A stretch of DNA of 54,455 nt, from assembly GCF_028289705.1 (NCBI RefSeq), contig NZ_JANQOI010000193.1:1-54455 (forward strand), written 5' to 3'. This stretch comes from Pelagibius sp. (lineage in GTDB: Bacteria; Pseudomonadota; Alphaproteobacteria; Kiloniellales; Kiloniellaceae). A model generated the notes under the pieces. That model did not search any database. It was not told the origin of the DNA and worked only from the letters and a program-made list of their open reading frames with translations. The position numbers and the translations under genes were made by a program. Shown piece after piece: positions 8,256-17,726 of this stretch. Numbering within the stretch: position 1 is the stretch's first letter; each line of letters starts with the position of its first letter.

Positions 8256-10319
8256 ATGAGTACCTGGCGCGTCGGTGTCGACTCGGGCGGAACCTTCACC
8301 GACGTCTGCCTTTTGGAGGAGGAGAGCGGCCGCCTGGCGGTGTGGAAGGTGCCGAGCACGCCGGACGATCCCTCGGTGGCGATTTCCGGGGGCGCCCGCG
8401 AGGCGCTGGACCGCTTCGCCGGCGACTCGGCGCTGGTCGTCTTCTTCGGCCACGGCACGACGGTGGCCACCAACGCCCTGATCCAGCGCCGCGGCGCGCG
8501 CATCGGCCTGATCACCAGCGAGGGCTTCCGCGACCTTCTGGAGATCGGCCGCCAGCGCCGCCCGGACCTCTACGACCTGCAGGCCGACAAACCGGAAACG
8601 CTGGTGCCGCGCGACCGCCGCCTGGAGGTGCCGGAGCGCATCCTGCACGACGGCGCGGTGCTGGCGCGACCGACCCCGGAGGCCATCCAGGCCGCCGCCC
8701 GCCACCTCGCCGCCATGGGGGTGGACGCCCTGGCGATCTGCTTCCTCTACAGCTTCCGCGACCCGACCCACGAGCGCCTGGTGGCGGAGATCGCCGCCCA
8801 GCAGCTCGGCGATACCTTCGTCACCTGCTCCCACGCGGTCTGCCCGGAGTTCCGGGAGTTCGAACGCCTCAGCACCACCGTGGTCAACGCGTTCCTCGGC
8901 CCGGTGATCAAGGGCTATCTCTCGCAACTGGCCCCGCGCCTGGCCGATGCGGGCATTCGCGTCGAACCGCACATCACCCAGTCCAACGGCGGCACAATCA
9001 CTTTCGAAACCGCCTCCGAACTGCCGGTGCGCACGGTGCTTTCCGGCCCCAGCACCGGGGTCATCGGGGCGCTGGAAACGGCGCGCGCCGCCGGGATCGA
9101 GAACATCATCACCTTCGACATGGGCGGCACCTCCACCGACGTCTCGCTGGTCGAGGCGGGGCGCCCGCGCACCACCACCGAGGCGGAGGTGCACGGCTAT
9201 CCGCTGAAGGTGCCGATGATCGACATCCACACCGTCGGCGCCGGCGGCGGTTCCATCGCCGACGTGGATGCCGGCGGCCTCCTGAAAGTCGGACCGCGCA
9301 GCGCCGGCGCGGCGCCGGGGCCGGTCTGCTACGGCCTCGGCAACGAAGAGCCGACGGTGACCGACGCCAACGTGGTCATGCAGGTGCTGAACCCGCGCGA
9401 ACTGCTGGGCGGCCGCATGCCCATCGAGCGCGGCAAGGCGGTCGGCGCCATCGGCTATCTGGCCGGCCGCCTCGGCCTCGACATCAACGAGAGCGCCGCC
9501 GGGATCATCCGGGTCGTGACCGCGAGCATGGCCCGGGCCATCCGCGTGATCTCGGTGCAGCGCGGCCACGATCCGCGCGACTACTGCCTGGTGGCCTTCG
9601 GCGGGGCCGGGCCGCTCCATGCCAGCCGCCTGGCCCGGGAACTGGAAATCCCCAAGGTCCTGGTGCCGCGCAATCCCGGCATCCTCTGTGCGCTGGGGCT
9701 GCTGCTCACCGACCTGCGCCACGATCTCTCGGTCACCCGGCGCCTGCGTCTGGACGAGGGCGCGCAGGGCGAGGCCCATGAGGCCTTCGCAAGCCTGCGC
9801 GGCGACGCCGAGGCCTGGTTCGAGCGCGAGGGCGTGGCCGCCGAACGCCGCCGGCTGGTGGCCTCCGCGGACATGCGCTACGCTGGCCAGAACTACGAGC
9901 TCAACGTGCCCCTGCCGGAGCTGGCGGGCGAAGCGCAGTTGCTCGACGCGCTGCGCTCCGGCTTCGAAGCGGCCCATCAGCGGCTCTACGGCTACACCGC
10001 ACCGGAGGAGCCCATCGAGGTGATGACCTTCCGCATCGAGGCTTACGGGCTGGTGGACAAACCGAAGCTGGGCGCCGCGCCGGACGCCGGCCCCGATGCC
10101 GCAGGCGCGCGCATCGGCGAACGCGAGGTCTACCTGCCGGAATTGAAGGACTTCGTCGCCTGCCCGGTCTACGACCGCGAGCGCCTGGCCGCCGGCAACC
10201 GGATCGAAGGGCCCGCTGTCGTCGAACAGATGGACTCCACCACCCTGGTGCTGCCGGGGCAGAGCGCCACGGTCGACCCGCACCTCAACCTTGTGCTGGA
10301 ATTCGGGGAGGGCGCATGA
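8256..10319 (+). CDS. hyuA: Hydantoinase/oxoprolinase subunit A (HyuA type)
   Basis: This 687-residue protein is the ATP-dependent hydantoinase/oxoprolinase A subunit. An N-terminal Hydant_A_N domain begins with VDSGGTFTDV near residue 7, and GHGTTVATNALIQRRGA follows near residue 67. The actin-like ATPase core carries TFDMGGTSTDVSL and HTVGAGGGSIA. Enzymes of this family open N-methylhydantoin or 5-oxoproline rings with ATP hydrolysis, or carboxylate ketones in related complexes. GGAGGGAGG stands before the ATG, 15 bp after the aldolase gene. It overlaps the B subunit by 4 bp, as expected for a stoichiometric complex. The actual ring substrate cannot be told. Confidence 0.92.
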   Translation: MSTWRVGVDSGGTFTDVCLLEEESGRLAVWKVPSTPDDPSVAISGGAREALDRFAGDSALVVFFGHGTTVATNALIQRRGARIGLITSEGFRDLLEIGRQRRPDLYDLQADKPETLVPRDRRLEVPERILHDGAVLARPTPEAIQAAARHLAAMGVDALAICFLYSFRDPTHERLVAEIAAQQLGDTFVTCSHAVCPEFREFERLSTTVVNAFLGPVIKGYLSQLAPRLADAGIRVEPHITQSNGGTITFETASELPVRTVLSGPSTGVIGALETARAAGIENIITFDMGGTSTDVSLVEAGRPRTTTEAEVHGYPLKVPMIDIHTVGAGGGSIADVDAGGLLKVGPRSAGAAPGPVCYGLGNEEPTVTDANVVMQVLNPRELLGGRMPIERGKAVGAIGYLAGRLGLDINESAAGIIRVVTASMARAIRVISVQRGHDPRDYCLVAFGGAGPLHASRLARELEIPKVLVPRNPGILCALGLLLTDLRHDLSVTRRLRLDEGAQGEAHEAFASLRGDAEAWFEREGVAAERRRLVASADMRYAGQNYELNVPLPELAGEAQLLDALRSGFEAAHQRLYGYTAPEEPIEVMTFRIEAYGLVDKPKLGAAPDAGPDAAGARIGEREVYLPELKDFVACPVYDRERLAAGNRIEGPAVVEQMDSTTLVLPGQSATVDPHLNLVLEFGEGA

Positions 10320-12010
10320 ACGACGGAGCGAAGGGCGGTAATTGGACCGTCGATCCGGTCACCGTGGAAGTGATCGGCAACGCCATCTCCTCCATCGCCG
10401 AGGAGATGGGAGAGACCCTGATCCGCGCCTCCTACTCCACCAACATCAAGGAGCGGCGCGACTGTTCCACCGTGCTGTTCGATGCCCAGGGCCGCACGCT
10501 CTATCAGGCCGAGCACATTCCCATTCACCTGGGTTCTCTGATGGGCGTAGTAGAAGCGATCCTGGAGCGCTTCCCCGCCGATCAGATCCGCGAGGGCGAC
10601 GTCTTCATCGGCAACGACGCCTACACCGGCGGCGGCACCCATCTGCCGGACATCGTCCTGGCCTCGCCCATCTATCACGAGGGCGCCCTGGCCGGCTGGG
10701 CCACCAACCTGGCGCACCACGCCGACTTCGTCGACCGCGGCCATGACCACATCTACCAGGAGGGCCTGCGCATCCCGCCGATCCGCCTGCAGCGCGCCGG
10801 CGAGCTGCAGCAGGACGTGCTGGATCTGATCCTCCTGAACTGCCAGGTGCCGCGCGAACGGCTGAACGACCTGCGCGCCCAACTCGCCGCCAACCGTTTC
10901 GGCATCCAGCGTTTCCAGGCGCTTTGCGCGCGCTACGGCACAGACTTCCTGAACCGGGTGTTCGACGAACTGCTGGACTATGCGGAGCGGCGCATGCGCG
11001 CCGGCATCGCCGAGATTCCCGACGGCACCTACGAGTTCGAGGACAGCTTCGACGCCGACGAACTGGACGAAGCTCTGAACTTCCGCCTGCGCCTGACGGT
11101 GCGCGGCGACGAGATGGATCTGAACTTCATCGACATTCCCCCGCAGGTGCGCGCCGGCCTCAACCTGGTGGAGACCGCGCTGCTGGCCACCGCCTACTAC
11201 GCCGTCAAGACCGTGGTCGACCCCAGCGCGCCGCCCAACGCCGGGCTGTTCCGGCCGATCACCGTGTCGGCGCCCTACGGCTCGATCCTCAACTCGGCCC
11301 CGCCCGGCGCGGTCAACGGCCGCACCAACACCTGTCAGCGGGTCGTCGACCTGGTGCACGGCGCCCTCGCCCAGGCGGTGCCGGAGCGCCTGGTGGCCGC
11401 CTGCAACGGCGCCGTCACCTCGGCCACCTTCACCGGGACCAACCCCCGCACAGGCGAGTTCTATGTTTATCTGGAGACCCTGGGAGGCGGCTTCGGCGCG
11501 CGGGCCAGCAAGGACGGACTGGACGGCGTCCAGGTCCACGTCACCAACACCAGCAACCTGCCGGTGGAAGGACTGGAGCCGGAATACCCGCTGATCGTCG
11601 AACGCTACGAACTGGTACGCGACTCCGGCGGGCCCGGACAGTGGCGCGGCGGCATGGGCATCCGTCGCCAGATCCGCGCCATCGACCACCAATGCCGCAT
11701 GTTCATCTATGGTACCCGGGAGGAGTCCGCGCCCTGGGGCCTGTTCGGCGGCCTGGAAGGCGGGCGCTACCGGCTCGAGCGCGATCCCGGCGTCGCTCCG
11801 CTGGTCAGCGGTGTCGGCGAACTGGCGCCGGGACAGTCCGTGGCCGTGGTGACCCCGGGGGCCGGCGGCTACGGCCCGCCGGAGCGGCGCGACCAGGCCC
11901 TGGTTCGCCGCGACCTCGCGGAGGACAGGATATCGCCGGAGACCGCGCGGCGCGCTTATGGGATCGAGTACGGGGAGGAGAGTGACGTGGCCGCCAAGGC
12001 GGGCCGGTAA
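10316..12010 (+). CDS. hyuB: Hydantoinase/oxoprolinase subunit B (HyuB type)
   Basis: This 564-residue B subunit starts with VDPVTVEVIGNAISSIAEEMG, the standard opening of HyuB proteins, and has GNDAYTGGGTHLPDI near residue 100 and HHADFVDRG near 135. The C-terminal GGPGQWRGGMGI region is also conserved in the family. HyuB works with HyuA in ATP-dependent cleavage of hydantoin-like or 5-oxoproline rings in the cytoplasm. Its ATG overlaps the hyuA stop, and the transporter genes follow after 32 bp. Uptake and ring opening therefore appear to be one transcription unit. Confidence 0.92.
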   Translation: MNDGAKGGNWTVDPVTVEVIGNAISSIAEEMGETLIRASYSTNIKERRDCSTVLFDAQGRTLYQAEHIPIHLGSLMGVVEAILERFPADQIREGDVFIGNDAYTGGGTHLPDIVLASPIYHEGALAGWATNLAHHADFVDRGHDHIYQEGLRIPPIRLQRAGELQQDVLDLILLNCQVPRERLNDLRAQLAANRFGIQRFQALCARYGTDFLNRVFDELLDYAERRMRAGIAEIPDGTYEFEDSFDADELDEALNFRLRLTVRGDEMDLNFIDIPPQVRAGLNLVETALLATAYYAVKTVVDPSAPPNAGLFRPITVSAPYGSILNSAPPGAVNGRTNTCQRVVDLVHGALAQAVPERLVAACNGAVTSATFTGTNPRTGEFYVYLETLGGGFGARASKDGLDGVQVHVTNTSNLPVEGLEPEYPLIVERYELVRDSGGPGQWRGGMGIRRQIRAIDHQCRMFIYGTREESAPWGLFGGLEGGRYRLERDPGVAPLVSGVGELAPGQSVAVVTPGAGGYGPPERRDQALVRRDLAEDRISPETARRAYGIEYGEESDVAAKAGR

Positions 12011-12042
12011 CCGGCATCAACACGAATTGGGAGGTAAAGATA

Positions 12043-13614
12043 ATGAGCGATAAGCCGAAGACATTTTACGATGACCTCAGCCGCCGCCACATGCTGGGCG
12101 GCATGGCCGCCCTGGGCGGCGCCGTTCTGGTGGGGCCGGGCCTGATCGGCCGGGCCCAGGCCAAGACGCCGGGCACCCTGGTGTTCGGCCTCTCGTCCTA
12201 TCCGCCGGGCATCAAGCCCTGGGAGAACAAGGGCACCGCCAGCAGCACCGTGAAGCTGCAGTTGTTCCGCGGGCTTCTGGGCTACGGCCCGGACGGCGGC
12301 CTGCAGCCTGAGCTGGCCGAGTCCTGGGAGATCCCCGACGCCCAGACCTACATCATCCAGCTGCGGGACAACGCCTACTTCCACAACGGCGACCCGGTCA
12401 CCGCCGAGGACGTCAAGGTCTCCCTGGAGGCGATCGCGGCGGAAGACTCGACCGCCCATCTGCGCTCGCGCTTCGGCGTCGTCGAGTCCATCGAGATCGT
12501 CGACCCCAAGACCGTCAGGATCAATCTGAAGGAGCCCCAGGTCACCTTCATCTACCTCCTGGCCAGCGTGCACTCGCACATTGTCTCGGCCAAGGAGCTG
12601 GCGAAGGACCCGAACAACTTCGTCGGCGCCGGCCCCTATCGCATGGTCGAGGTGGAGCGCGGCACCCGCATCGAAATGGAAGCCTTCGACAAATACTACA
12701 AGGCGGGCCTGCCGAAGACCAAGAACCTGCGCTTCGATGCCTACAAGGACGAGAACCTGCGCGTCGCGGCGCTGGAAGCCGGCGATGTCGACGTCATCGA
12801 GTATGTGCCCTGGCAGAGCATGGATTCCATCGGTGCCAACTCGAAGCTGAACCTGGACGTGGTGGACGGCCCCTTCATGTATCTGCTGTTCAACACCGAG
12901 GCCGGGCCCTTCACCGACCCGCGCCTGCGCCAGGCCGTGGCCTATGCGGTGCAGCGCCAGGACGTCATCGCCGCCGCCTTCTTCGGCCGCGGCAATCTCT
13001 TGGGCGCCATGCCGATCCCCAAGGGCTCGGAGTATCACGAGCCGAGTTTCGAGGGGCATTGGAAGCGCGACCTGGAGAAGGCCAAGGCGCTGCTGGCCGA
13101 AGCCGGCTTCCCCGACGGCTTCCAGGCCACGCTGCTGTCCACCGCCCAGTACGGCATGCACAAGGACACCGCCGAAGTGGTGCAGCAGAACCTCGCCGAC
13201 ATCGGTATCCAGGTGAAGCTGAACCTGCCGGACTGGGCGACCCGCGTCTCCCTGGGCAACCGCGGCCAGTACGACTTCGCGGTCATGGGCTCGGCCGGCG
13301 ACTTCAACGATCCCGACGCGCTGACCAACTTCCTCGACGGCACCCGCGGCAATTCCTACGTCCGCTCGCTGGGCTTCGCCGACGATGAAATCAACGGCCT
13401 CCTGGCGGAAGGCCGCCAGGAGCTCGACCCGGCCAAGCGCAAGGCGATCTACGACAAGGTCCACGCCCGCGCCCTGGAGCTGGCGCCCATCGTGCCCATC
13501 AACTGGCGGGCCCAAGGCTACGCCACTCAGGCCTATGTGTCCGGCTTCAAGAACATGCCGGGCTTCCTCACCTTCTACTCAGGCTATACCATCGAGAACA
13601 CGGCCATCGAGTAG
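12043..13614 (+). CDS. ABC transporter substrate-binding protein, family 5 (peptide/opine type)
   Basis: This 523-residue periplasmic binding protein belongs to SBP family 5 (DppA/OppA/NikA relatives). The first 40 residues form a Tat-like signal with SRRHMLGGMAALGG and an AQA cleavage site. LRDNAYFHNGDPVTAEDVKVS near residue 110 is the family hallmark. A good GGGAGGTAAAG stands before the ATG. The protein should deliver a peptide, opine or hydantoin-like compound to the permeases encoded immediately downstream. The neighbouring HyuAB and flavoproteins suggest an N-substituted amino-acid derivative as ligand, which is inference. Confidence 0.92.
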   Translation: MSDKPKTFYDDLSRRHMLGGMAALGGAVLVGPGLIGRAQAKTPGTLVFGLSSYPPGIKPWENKGTASSTVKLQLFRGLLGYGPDGGLQPELAESWEIPDAQTYIIQLRDNAYFHNGDPVTAEDVKVSLEAIAAEDSTAHLRSRFGVVESIEIVDPKTVRINLKEPQVTFIYLLASVHSHIVSAKELAKDPNNFVGAGPYRMVEVERGTRIEMEAFDKYYKAGLPKTKNLRFDAYKDENLRVAALEAGDVDVIEYVPWQSMDSIGANSKLNLDVVDGPFMYLLFNTEAGPFTDPRLRQAVAYAVQRQDVIAAAFFGRGNLLGAMPIPKGSEYHEPSFEGHWKRDLEKAKALLAEAGFPDGFQATLLSTAQYGMHKDTAEVVQQNLADIGIQVKLNLPDWATRVSLGNRGQYDFAVMGSAGDFNDPDALTNFLDGTRGNSYVRSLGFADDEINGLLAEGRQELDPAKRKAIYDKVHARALELAPIVPINWRAQGYATQAYVSGFKNMPGFLTFYSGYTIENTAIE

Positions 13615-13638
13615 TAGCGAGGCGGAGACCCGGACAGT

Positions 13639-14607
13639 ATGGGTGGAGGCGGCCTGACGACTTACGTGGCCCGGCGCGTGTTGATCGCGCTGGGCCTCGT
13701 CTACATCGTCACCACCATCGTCTTTCTGGTTCTCCACGTCATCCCGGGCGACCCCGCCATGCTGCTGTTGAGCGGCGGCGGGGTCGATCCCTCGGCGGAG
13801 GCCGTGGCCGAACTCAGGCGCAAGCTCGGCCTCGACCAGCCGATCTTCACCCAGTACATCGACTATCTCGCCGGCCTGCTGCAGGGCGACCTCGGCAACT
13901 CCTTCCAGGACGACCACCCGGTCGCCGCCGAGATCGCCAAGCGCCTGCCGCGCACCATCGAGCTGATCCTGGCCGCCGCCCTGCTGTCGGTGCTGACCGG
14001 CCTGCCGCTGGGCACCCTGGCGGCACTGCGCCAGGGCGGCATCACCGACCGCAGCCTCTCGCTGGTCGCCGGGCTGATGCTGTCGGTGCCGGTCTTCGTC
14101 ACCGGCACACTGCTGGTGTTGGTCTTCGCCCAGAAGCTGCAGTGGGTCCCGGCCGGCGGCTTCGTCGAGTGGTCGCGCGATCCCATACGACATCTCATCC
14201 ACCTGCTGATGCCGGCGGTCACCATCGCCATGGGCCTCTCGGCGGTGATCTTCCGCATGATGCGCACCACGGTCCTGGAGACCCTGCAGCAGGAATGGGT
14301 GCGCACCGCCCGGGCCAAGGGGCTCTCGGGACGCAGCGTGCTGCTGCGCCATGTCGTGCGCAACGCCCTGGGGCCGGTGCTGACGGTTCTCGGCCTGCAC
14401 ATGGGCACTCTGCTGGGCGGCACGGTGCTGGTGGAGTACGTCTTCAACTGGCCCGGCCTCAGCGGCTTCCTGGTGGTGGCGGTGGAGACCCGCGACTATC
14501 CGGAGGTGCAGGGCATCGTGCTGGTGATCTCCTTCCTCTTCATCCTGCTCAACCTGCTGGTCGACCTGCTCTACTCGGTCCTCGACCCGCGCATTCGCCT
14601 GGAATGA
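13639..14607 (+). CDS. Dpp-type ABC transporter permease (DppB family)
   Basis: This 322-residue inner-membrane permease has about six hydrophobic segments and the DppB-family opening VARRVLIALGLVYIVTTIVF. The EAA loop around RTARAKGLSGRSVLLRHVVRNA (residues 222-243) contacts the ATPase. It follows the binding-protein gene by 24 bp and precedes the permease-ATPase fusion by a few bases. The first residues (MGGGGL) are unusual, so the start could be a few codons later. It forms the translocation pore with the permease half of the next gene. Confidence 0.9.
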   Translation: MGGGGLTTYVARRVLIALGLVYIVTTIVFLVLHVIPGDPAMLLLSGGGVDPSAEAVAELRRKLGLDQPIFTQYIDYLAGLLQGDLGNSFQDDHPVAAEIAKRLPRTIELILAAALLSVLTGLPLGTLAALRQGGITDRSLSLVAGLMLSVPVFVTGTLLVLVFAQKLQWVPAGGFVEWSRDPIRHLIHLLMPAVTIAMGLSAVIFRMMRTTVLETLQQEWVRTARAKGLSGRSVLLRHVVRNALGPVLTVLGLHMGTLLGGTVLVEYVFNWPGLSGFLVVAVETRDYPEVQGIVLVISFLFILLNLLVDLLYSVLDPRIRLE

Positions 14608-14623
14608 TCGCGCGGTGCCGAGC

Positions 14624-16573
14624 ATGAACCCGAAACTGCGCCGCCTGCTGCCCCGCCTGCTGCTGGTCGGACTGATCCTGGGGCTGGCGCTCTTCGCGCC
14701 GCTGCTCACCGACCAGGACCCGGTGAAGATGACCATCTCCGAGCGCCTGCAGCCGCCCTCGGCCGACCACTACCTCGGCCAGGACGAGTACGGCCGAGAC
14801 ATCCTGGCGCGGCTGCTCTACGGCGCGCGGGTGTCGCTGGCCGTGGCGCTGCTGGCCGCCGCCGCCGCCGGGGTCATCGGCGTCACCCTCGGCCTGGTCG
14901 GCGGCTACTTCGGCGGCATCGCCGAGCTCTTCACCGTGCGCCTCACGGACATCGTGCTGTCCTTCCCGCCGATGCTGCTGGCGCTGCTCATCGTCACCAT
15001 CCTGGGGCCGGGGGCGGAGACCCTGACCCTGGTGCTGACGATTCTCTACACGCCGGGCTATGCCCGGGTCGCCTACGGCGAGACTCTCTCCGCGCGTTCC
15101 GTCGAGTACGTCGAAGCCTCCCGCGCGTTGGGCGCCTCGCCCTTCCGCATTCTCTTCCGCACCATCCTGCCCAACATCAGCGGGCCCCTCATCGTGCAGT
15201 TCTCGCTGACCGTGGCCTCGGCGATCCTCATCGAGTCCGGCCTCAGCTTCCTCGGCCTCGGCGTGGTGCCGCCGGATTCGAGCTGGGGCCTGATGATCCG
15301 CGCCGCCCGCGGCTACATGGTCTACAGCCCGCTGCCGCTGCTCTGGCCCTGTCTCGCGCTGACCGTCACCGTACTGGCGGTGAACGCGCTCTGCGATGCG
15401 CTGCGCGACATCTACGATCCCAAGGCGGCGCGCGAAGGCGGCCTGTTGCAGGCGGCCCGCTCCCTGGTGCGCTTCCCGGTGGCCGGCGAAGCGCGGCGCG
15501 CCGAGGCCGAGCCAGCCGAGGACGCGCAGGTCAAGGTCTCCGACCTGCGCATCGAGTTCGCCACGCCGCACGGCGCCTTCGCTGCGGTGGACGGCGTCTC
15601 CCTGGCCATCGGGCGCGGCGAGACCGTGGCGGTGGTCGGCGAGTCGGGCTCCGGCAAGACCATGATCGGTCTGTCCATCCTGCGCCTGATCCCCGGGCCC
15701 CATGGCTCCATCACCGCCGGCAGCATCGCCCTGCGCACCAAGCAGGGGGACGTCCTGCCCCTGGAGCAGCTCGACGAAGAAGCCCTGGAGGAAGTGCGGG
15801 GCCGGGATGTGGCCATGGTGTTCCAGGAACCCATGACCAGCCTCAACCCGGTCTATCCGGTGGGCGAACAGATCGCCGAGGCGCTGCGCCGTCACCACGA
15901 CCTGAACAAGCGCGAAGCCCTGGCCAAGGCCATCGAACTGCTGGAGCGGGTCGGCATCCCCGACGCGGCGCTCAGGGTGCGCGACTATCCGCACCAGATG
16001 TCCGGCGGCATGCGCCAGCGCGTCATGATCGCCATCGCCCTGAGCTGCACCCCGGCCCTTGTGGTGGCGGACGAGCCGACCACGGCGCTGGACGTCACGG
16101 TGCAGGCCCAGATCCTCGACCTCTTCCAGCACCTGCGCGACGAGGGCGACAGCGACCTCGGCCTCATGTTCATCACCCACAACCTGGGTGTGGTGGCGGA
16201 GATCGCCGACCGGGTGTTGGTGATGTATTGCGGGCGCATCGTCGAGGAGGGGCCGGTGCGCGAAGTCTTCCGCGACCCGCGCCATCCCTACACCCGCGGC
16301 CTGCTGTCCTCCATTCCCAGGGTCAACCAGGCGACCGGCGAGCGGGCGCCGCTGACGGCGATTCCCGGCACCGTGCCGGGGCCGGGGGAGCGGCCCCAGG
16401 GCTGCGCCTTCGCGCCCCGCTGCGCCTTCGCCGAGCCGCGCTGCTCCGTCGAAGAGCCCGTGGCCCACAGCTTCGCGCCGGGGCGCAGCACCCGCTGCCT
16501 GCGCTGGGACGAGCTTGGGCCCGCGGCGGCGCGGGACACGGAGCGGGAGATCACGCAGGAGGCGGGGCAATGA
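14624..16573 (+). CDS. Fused Dpp-type ABC permease (DppC) and ATPase (DppD)
   Basis: This protein of about 650 residues joins two importer parts. Residues 1-285 are a DppC-family permease with several membrane segments and an EAA loop at [18 protein letters not shown]. Residues 300-650 are a DppD-family ATPase with Walker A GESGSGKT near 340, signature SGGMRQRV near 460, Walker B VVADEPT, and the oligopeptide-transporter C-terminal cysteine motif [14 protein letters not shown] that probably binds a [4Fe-4S] or stabilising metal. Such fusions are known in alphaproteobacteria and actinobacteria. A GTG at 14615 is the alternative start. The stop overlaps the next ATPase by 4 bp. Confidence 0.9.
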   Translation: MNPKLRRLLPRLLLVGLILGLALFAPLLTDQDPVKMTISERLQPPSADHYLGQDEYGRDILARLLYGARVSLAVALLAAAAAGVIGVTLGLVGGYFGGIAELFTVRLTDIVLSFPPMLLALLIVTILGPGAETLTLVLTILYTPGYARVAYGETLSARSVEYVEASRALGASPFRILFRTILPNISGPLIVQFSLTVASAILIESGLSFLGLGVVPPDSSWGLMIRAARGYMVYSPLPLLWPCLALTVTVLAVNALCDALRDIYDPKAAREGGLLQAARSLVRFPVAGEARRAEAEPAEDAQVKVSDLRIEFATPHGAFAAVDGVSLAIGRGETVAVVGESGSGKTMIGLSILRLIPGPHGSITAGSIALRTKQGDVLPLEQLDEEALEEVRGRDVAMVFQEPMTSLNPVYPVGEQIAEALRRHHDLNKREALAKAIELLERVGIPDAALRVRDYPHQMSGGMRQRVMIAIALSCTPALVVADEPTTALDVTVQAQILDLFQHLRDEGDSDLGLMFITHNLGVVAEIADRVLVMYCGRIVEEGPVREVFRDPRHPYTRGLLSSIPRVNQATGERAPLTAIPGTVPGPGERPQGCAFAPRCAFAEPRCSVEEPVAHSFAPGRSTRCLRWDELGPAAARDTEREITQEAGQ

Positions 16574-17562
16574 CGACCTCCGGGAACGCGCCAGCAACCA
16601 CCATCGTCGAGGCCCGCGACCTGACCAAGCGCTTCCGCGCCAGCGGCGGCGGCTGGGGCCGGCGTGCCCAGGTGCATGCGGTCGAACAGGTGGACATCAC
16701 CCTGGCCCCCGGCGAGGTGGTGGGCCTGGTGGGCGAGTCCGGCTCGGGCAAGAGCACCCTCGGGCGCCTGATGCTGCGGCTCATCGAGCCCACCGAGGGC
16801 CGCATCCGCTTCGAGGGCGAAGACATCACCGACTGGAGCCAGGGCCGTCTGCGGCCCTTGCGACGGCGCATGCAGATCATCTTCCAGGATCCCTACAGCA
16901 GCCTGGACCCGCGCAAGACCGTGGCCGGCCTGATCGGCGAGGCCTTCGCCATCCACAAGCTCTACAGCCGGCGCGAACGCCGCGAACGCACGGTGGCGCT
17001 TCTGGAACGGGTCGGCCTCTCGGCGGACCACCTGGAGCGCTTTCCCCACGAGTTCTCCGGCGGCCAGCGCCAGCGCCTGGGCATCGCCCGCGCCCTGGCG
17101 GTGGAGCCTCGCTTCATCGTCGCCGACGAACCGGTCTCAGCCCTCGATGTGTCGGTGCAGGCGCAGATCATCAACCTGATGGCCGGGCTGCAGCGCGATC
17201 TGAACCTGGCGCTGCTGTTCATCTCCCACGATCTCAGCGTGGTGGAGTACATCTCCGACCGGGTGATGGTGATGTACCTCGGGCGCATCATGGAGGAGGC
17301 GCCGGCCCGCGACCTCTACACCAAGCCGCGCCATCCCTACACCGAGGCCCTGCTCTCCGCCGCGCCGGTGCCCGAGCCGGACGTGGAGCGCAAGCGCATC
17401 ATCCTGGAGGGCGACCTGCCGAGCCCCATGGACCCGCCCTCGGGCTGCGTCTTCCGCACCCGCTGCCCCTATGCCCTGCCGGCCTGCGCCGAAGCGCCGC
17501 CGCCGCTGCGCGAAGTCGCCCCCGGCCACCGCACGGCCTGCATCCGCGACGACGTGCTGTAG
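16570..17562 (+). CDS. Dpp-type ABC transporter ATP-binding protein (DppF family)
   Basis: This 330-residue ATPase is the second nucleotide-binding subunit of the peptide-type importer. It has Walker A GESGSGKST near residue 57, the Q-loop in FQDPYSSLDPR, signature SGGQRQRL, Walker B FIVADEPVSALD and the H-loop ISHDLSVVEY. The C-terminal CVFRTRCPYALPAC motif matches the DppD/OppD-type C-terminal domain. I chose the ATG at 16570, which overlaps the previous stop (ATGA); the frame is open further upstream, but inside the preceding gene. The stop codon TAG lies exactly at the edge of a 164-bp repeat element. It completes the operon that starts at 7470. Confidence 0.92.
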   Translation: MTTSGNAPATTIVEARDLTKRFRASGGGWGRRAQVHAVEQVDITLAPGEVVGLVGESGSGKSTLGRLMLRLIEPTEGRIRFEGEDITDWSQGRLRPLRRRMQIIFQDPYSSLDPRKTVAGLIGEAFAIHKLYSRRERRERTVALLERVGLSADHLERFPHEFSGGQRQRLGIARALAVEPRFIVADEPVSALDVSVQAQIINLMAGLQRDLNLALLFISHDLSVVEYISDRVMVMYLGRIMEEAPARDLYTKPRHPYTEALLSAAPVPEPDVERKRIILEGDLPSPMDPPSGCVFRTRCPYALPACAEAPPPLREVAPGHRTACIRDDVL

Positions 17563-17726
17563 CAGGTTGTTGAGAAGGTGGCTGCACGGAGCACAGCACC
17601 CTTCGAGACGGCCCTTCGGGCCTCCTCAGGGTGAGGTCAAGGTGTTGGATTGATTGACCTCATGCTGAGGAGCGAAGCGTCTCGAAGCACGAGGTCAGTC
17701 ACCAAACCGGCTCTTTCAACAGCCTG
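17563..17726. mobile_element. 164-bp MITE-like palindromic element with GTAG flanking duplication
   Basis: The element begins CAGGTTGTTGA and ends with the imperfect inverse TCAACAGCCTG. It is flanked on both sides by GTAG (17559-17562 and 17727-17730), as expected of a 4-bp target-site duplication. Inside it 17601-17640 pairs with 17654-17687 as a long imperfect hairpin of the CCTCATGCTGAGGAGC type, which is widespread between genes in alphaproteobacteria. It has no coding capacity. It sits exactly between two convergent genes and supplies the last codons and stop of the LysR gene at 17716-18651. The hairpin may also end transcription from both sides. Mobility is inferred from the structure. 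Confidence 0.6.

Noticed and set aside
7305-10283. A 992-codon minus-strand frame opposite the aldolase and hyuA genes
   Set aside because: It spans two well-supported genes in antisense, is low in recognisable motifs and rich in His, Arg and Ala as expected of a shadow frame in GC-rich DNA.
12043-14736. Long antisense frames opposite the binding-protein and permease genes (11956-13515 and 13579-14736)
   Set aside because: The forward genes have clear family motifs and ribosome-binding sites; the antisense frames have neither.
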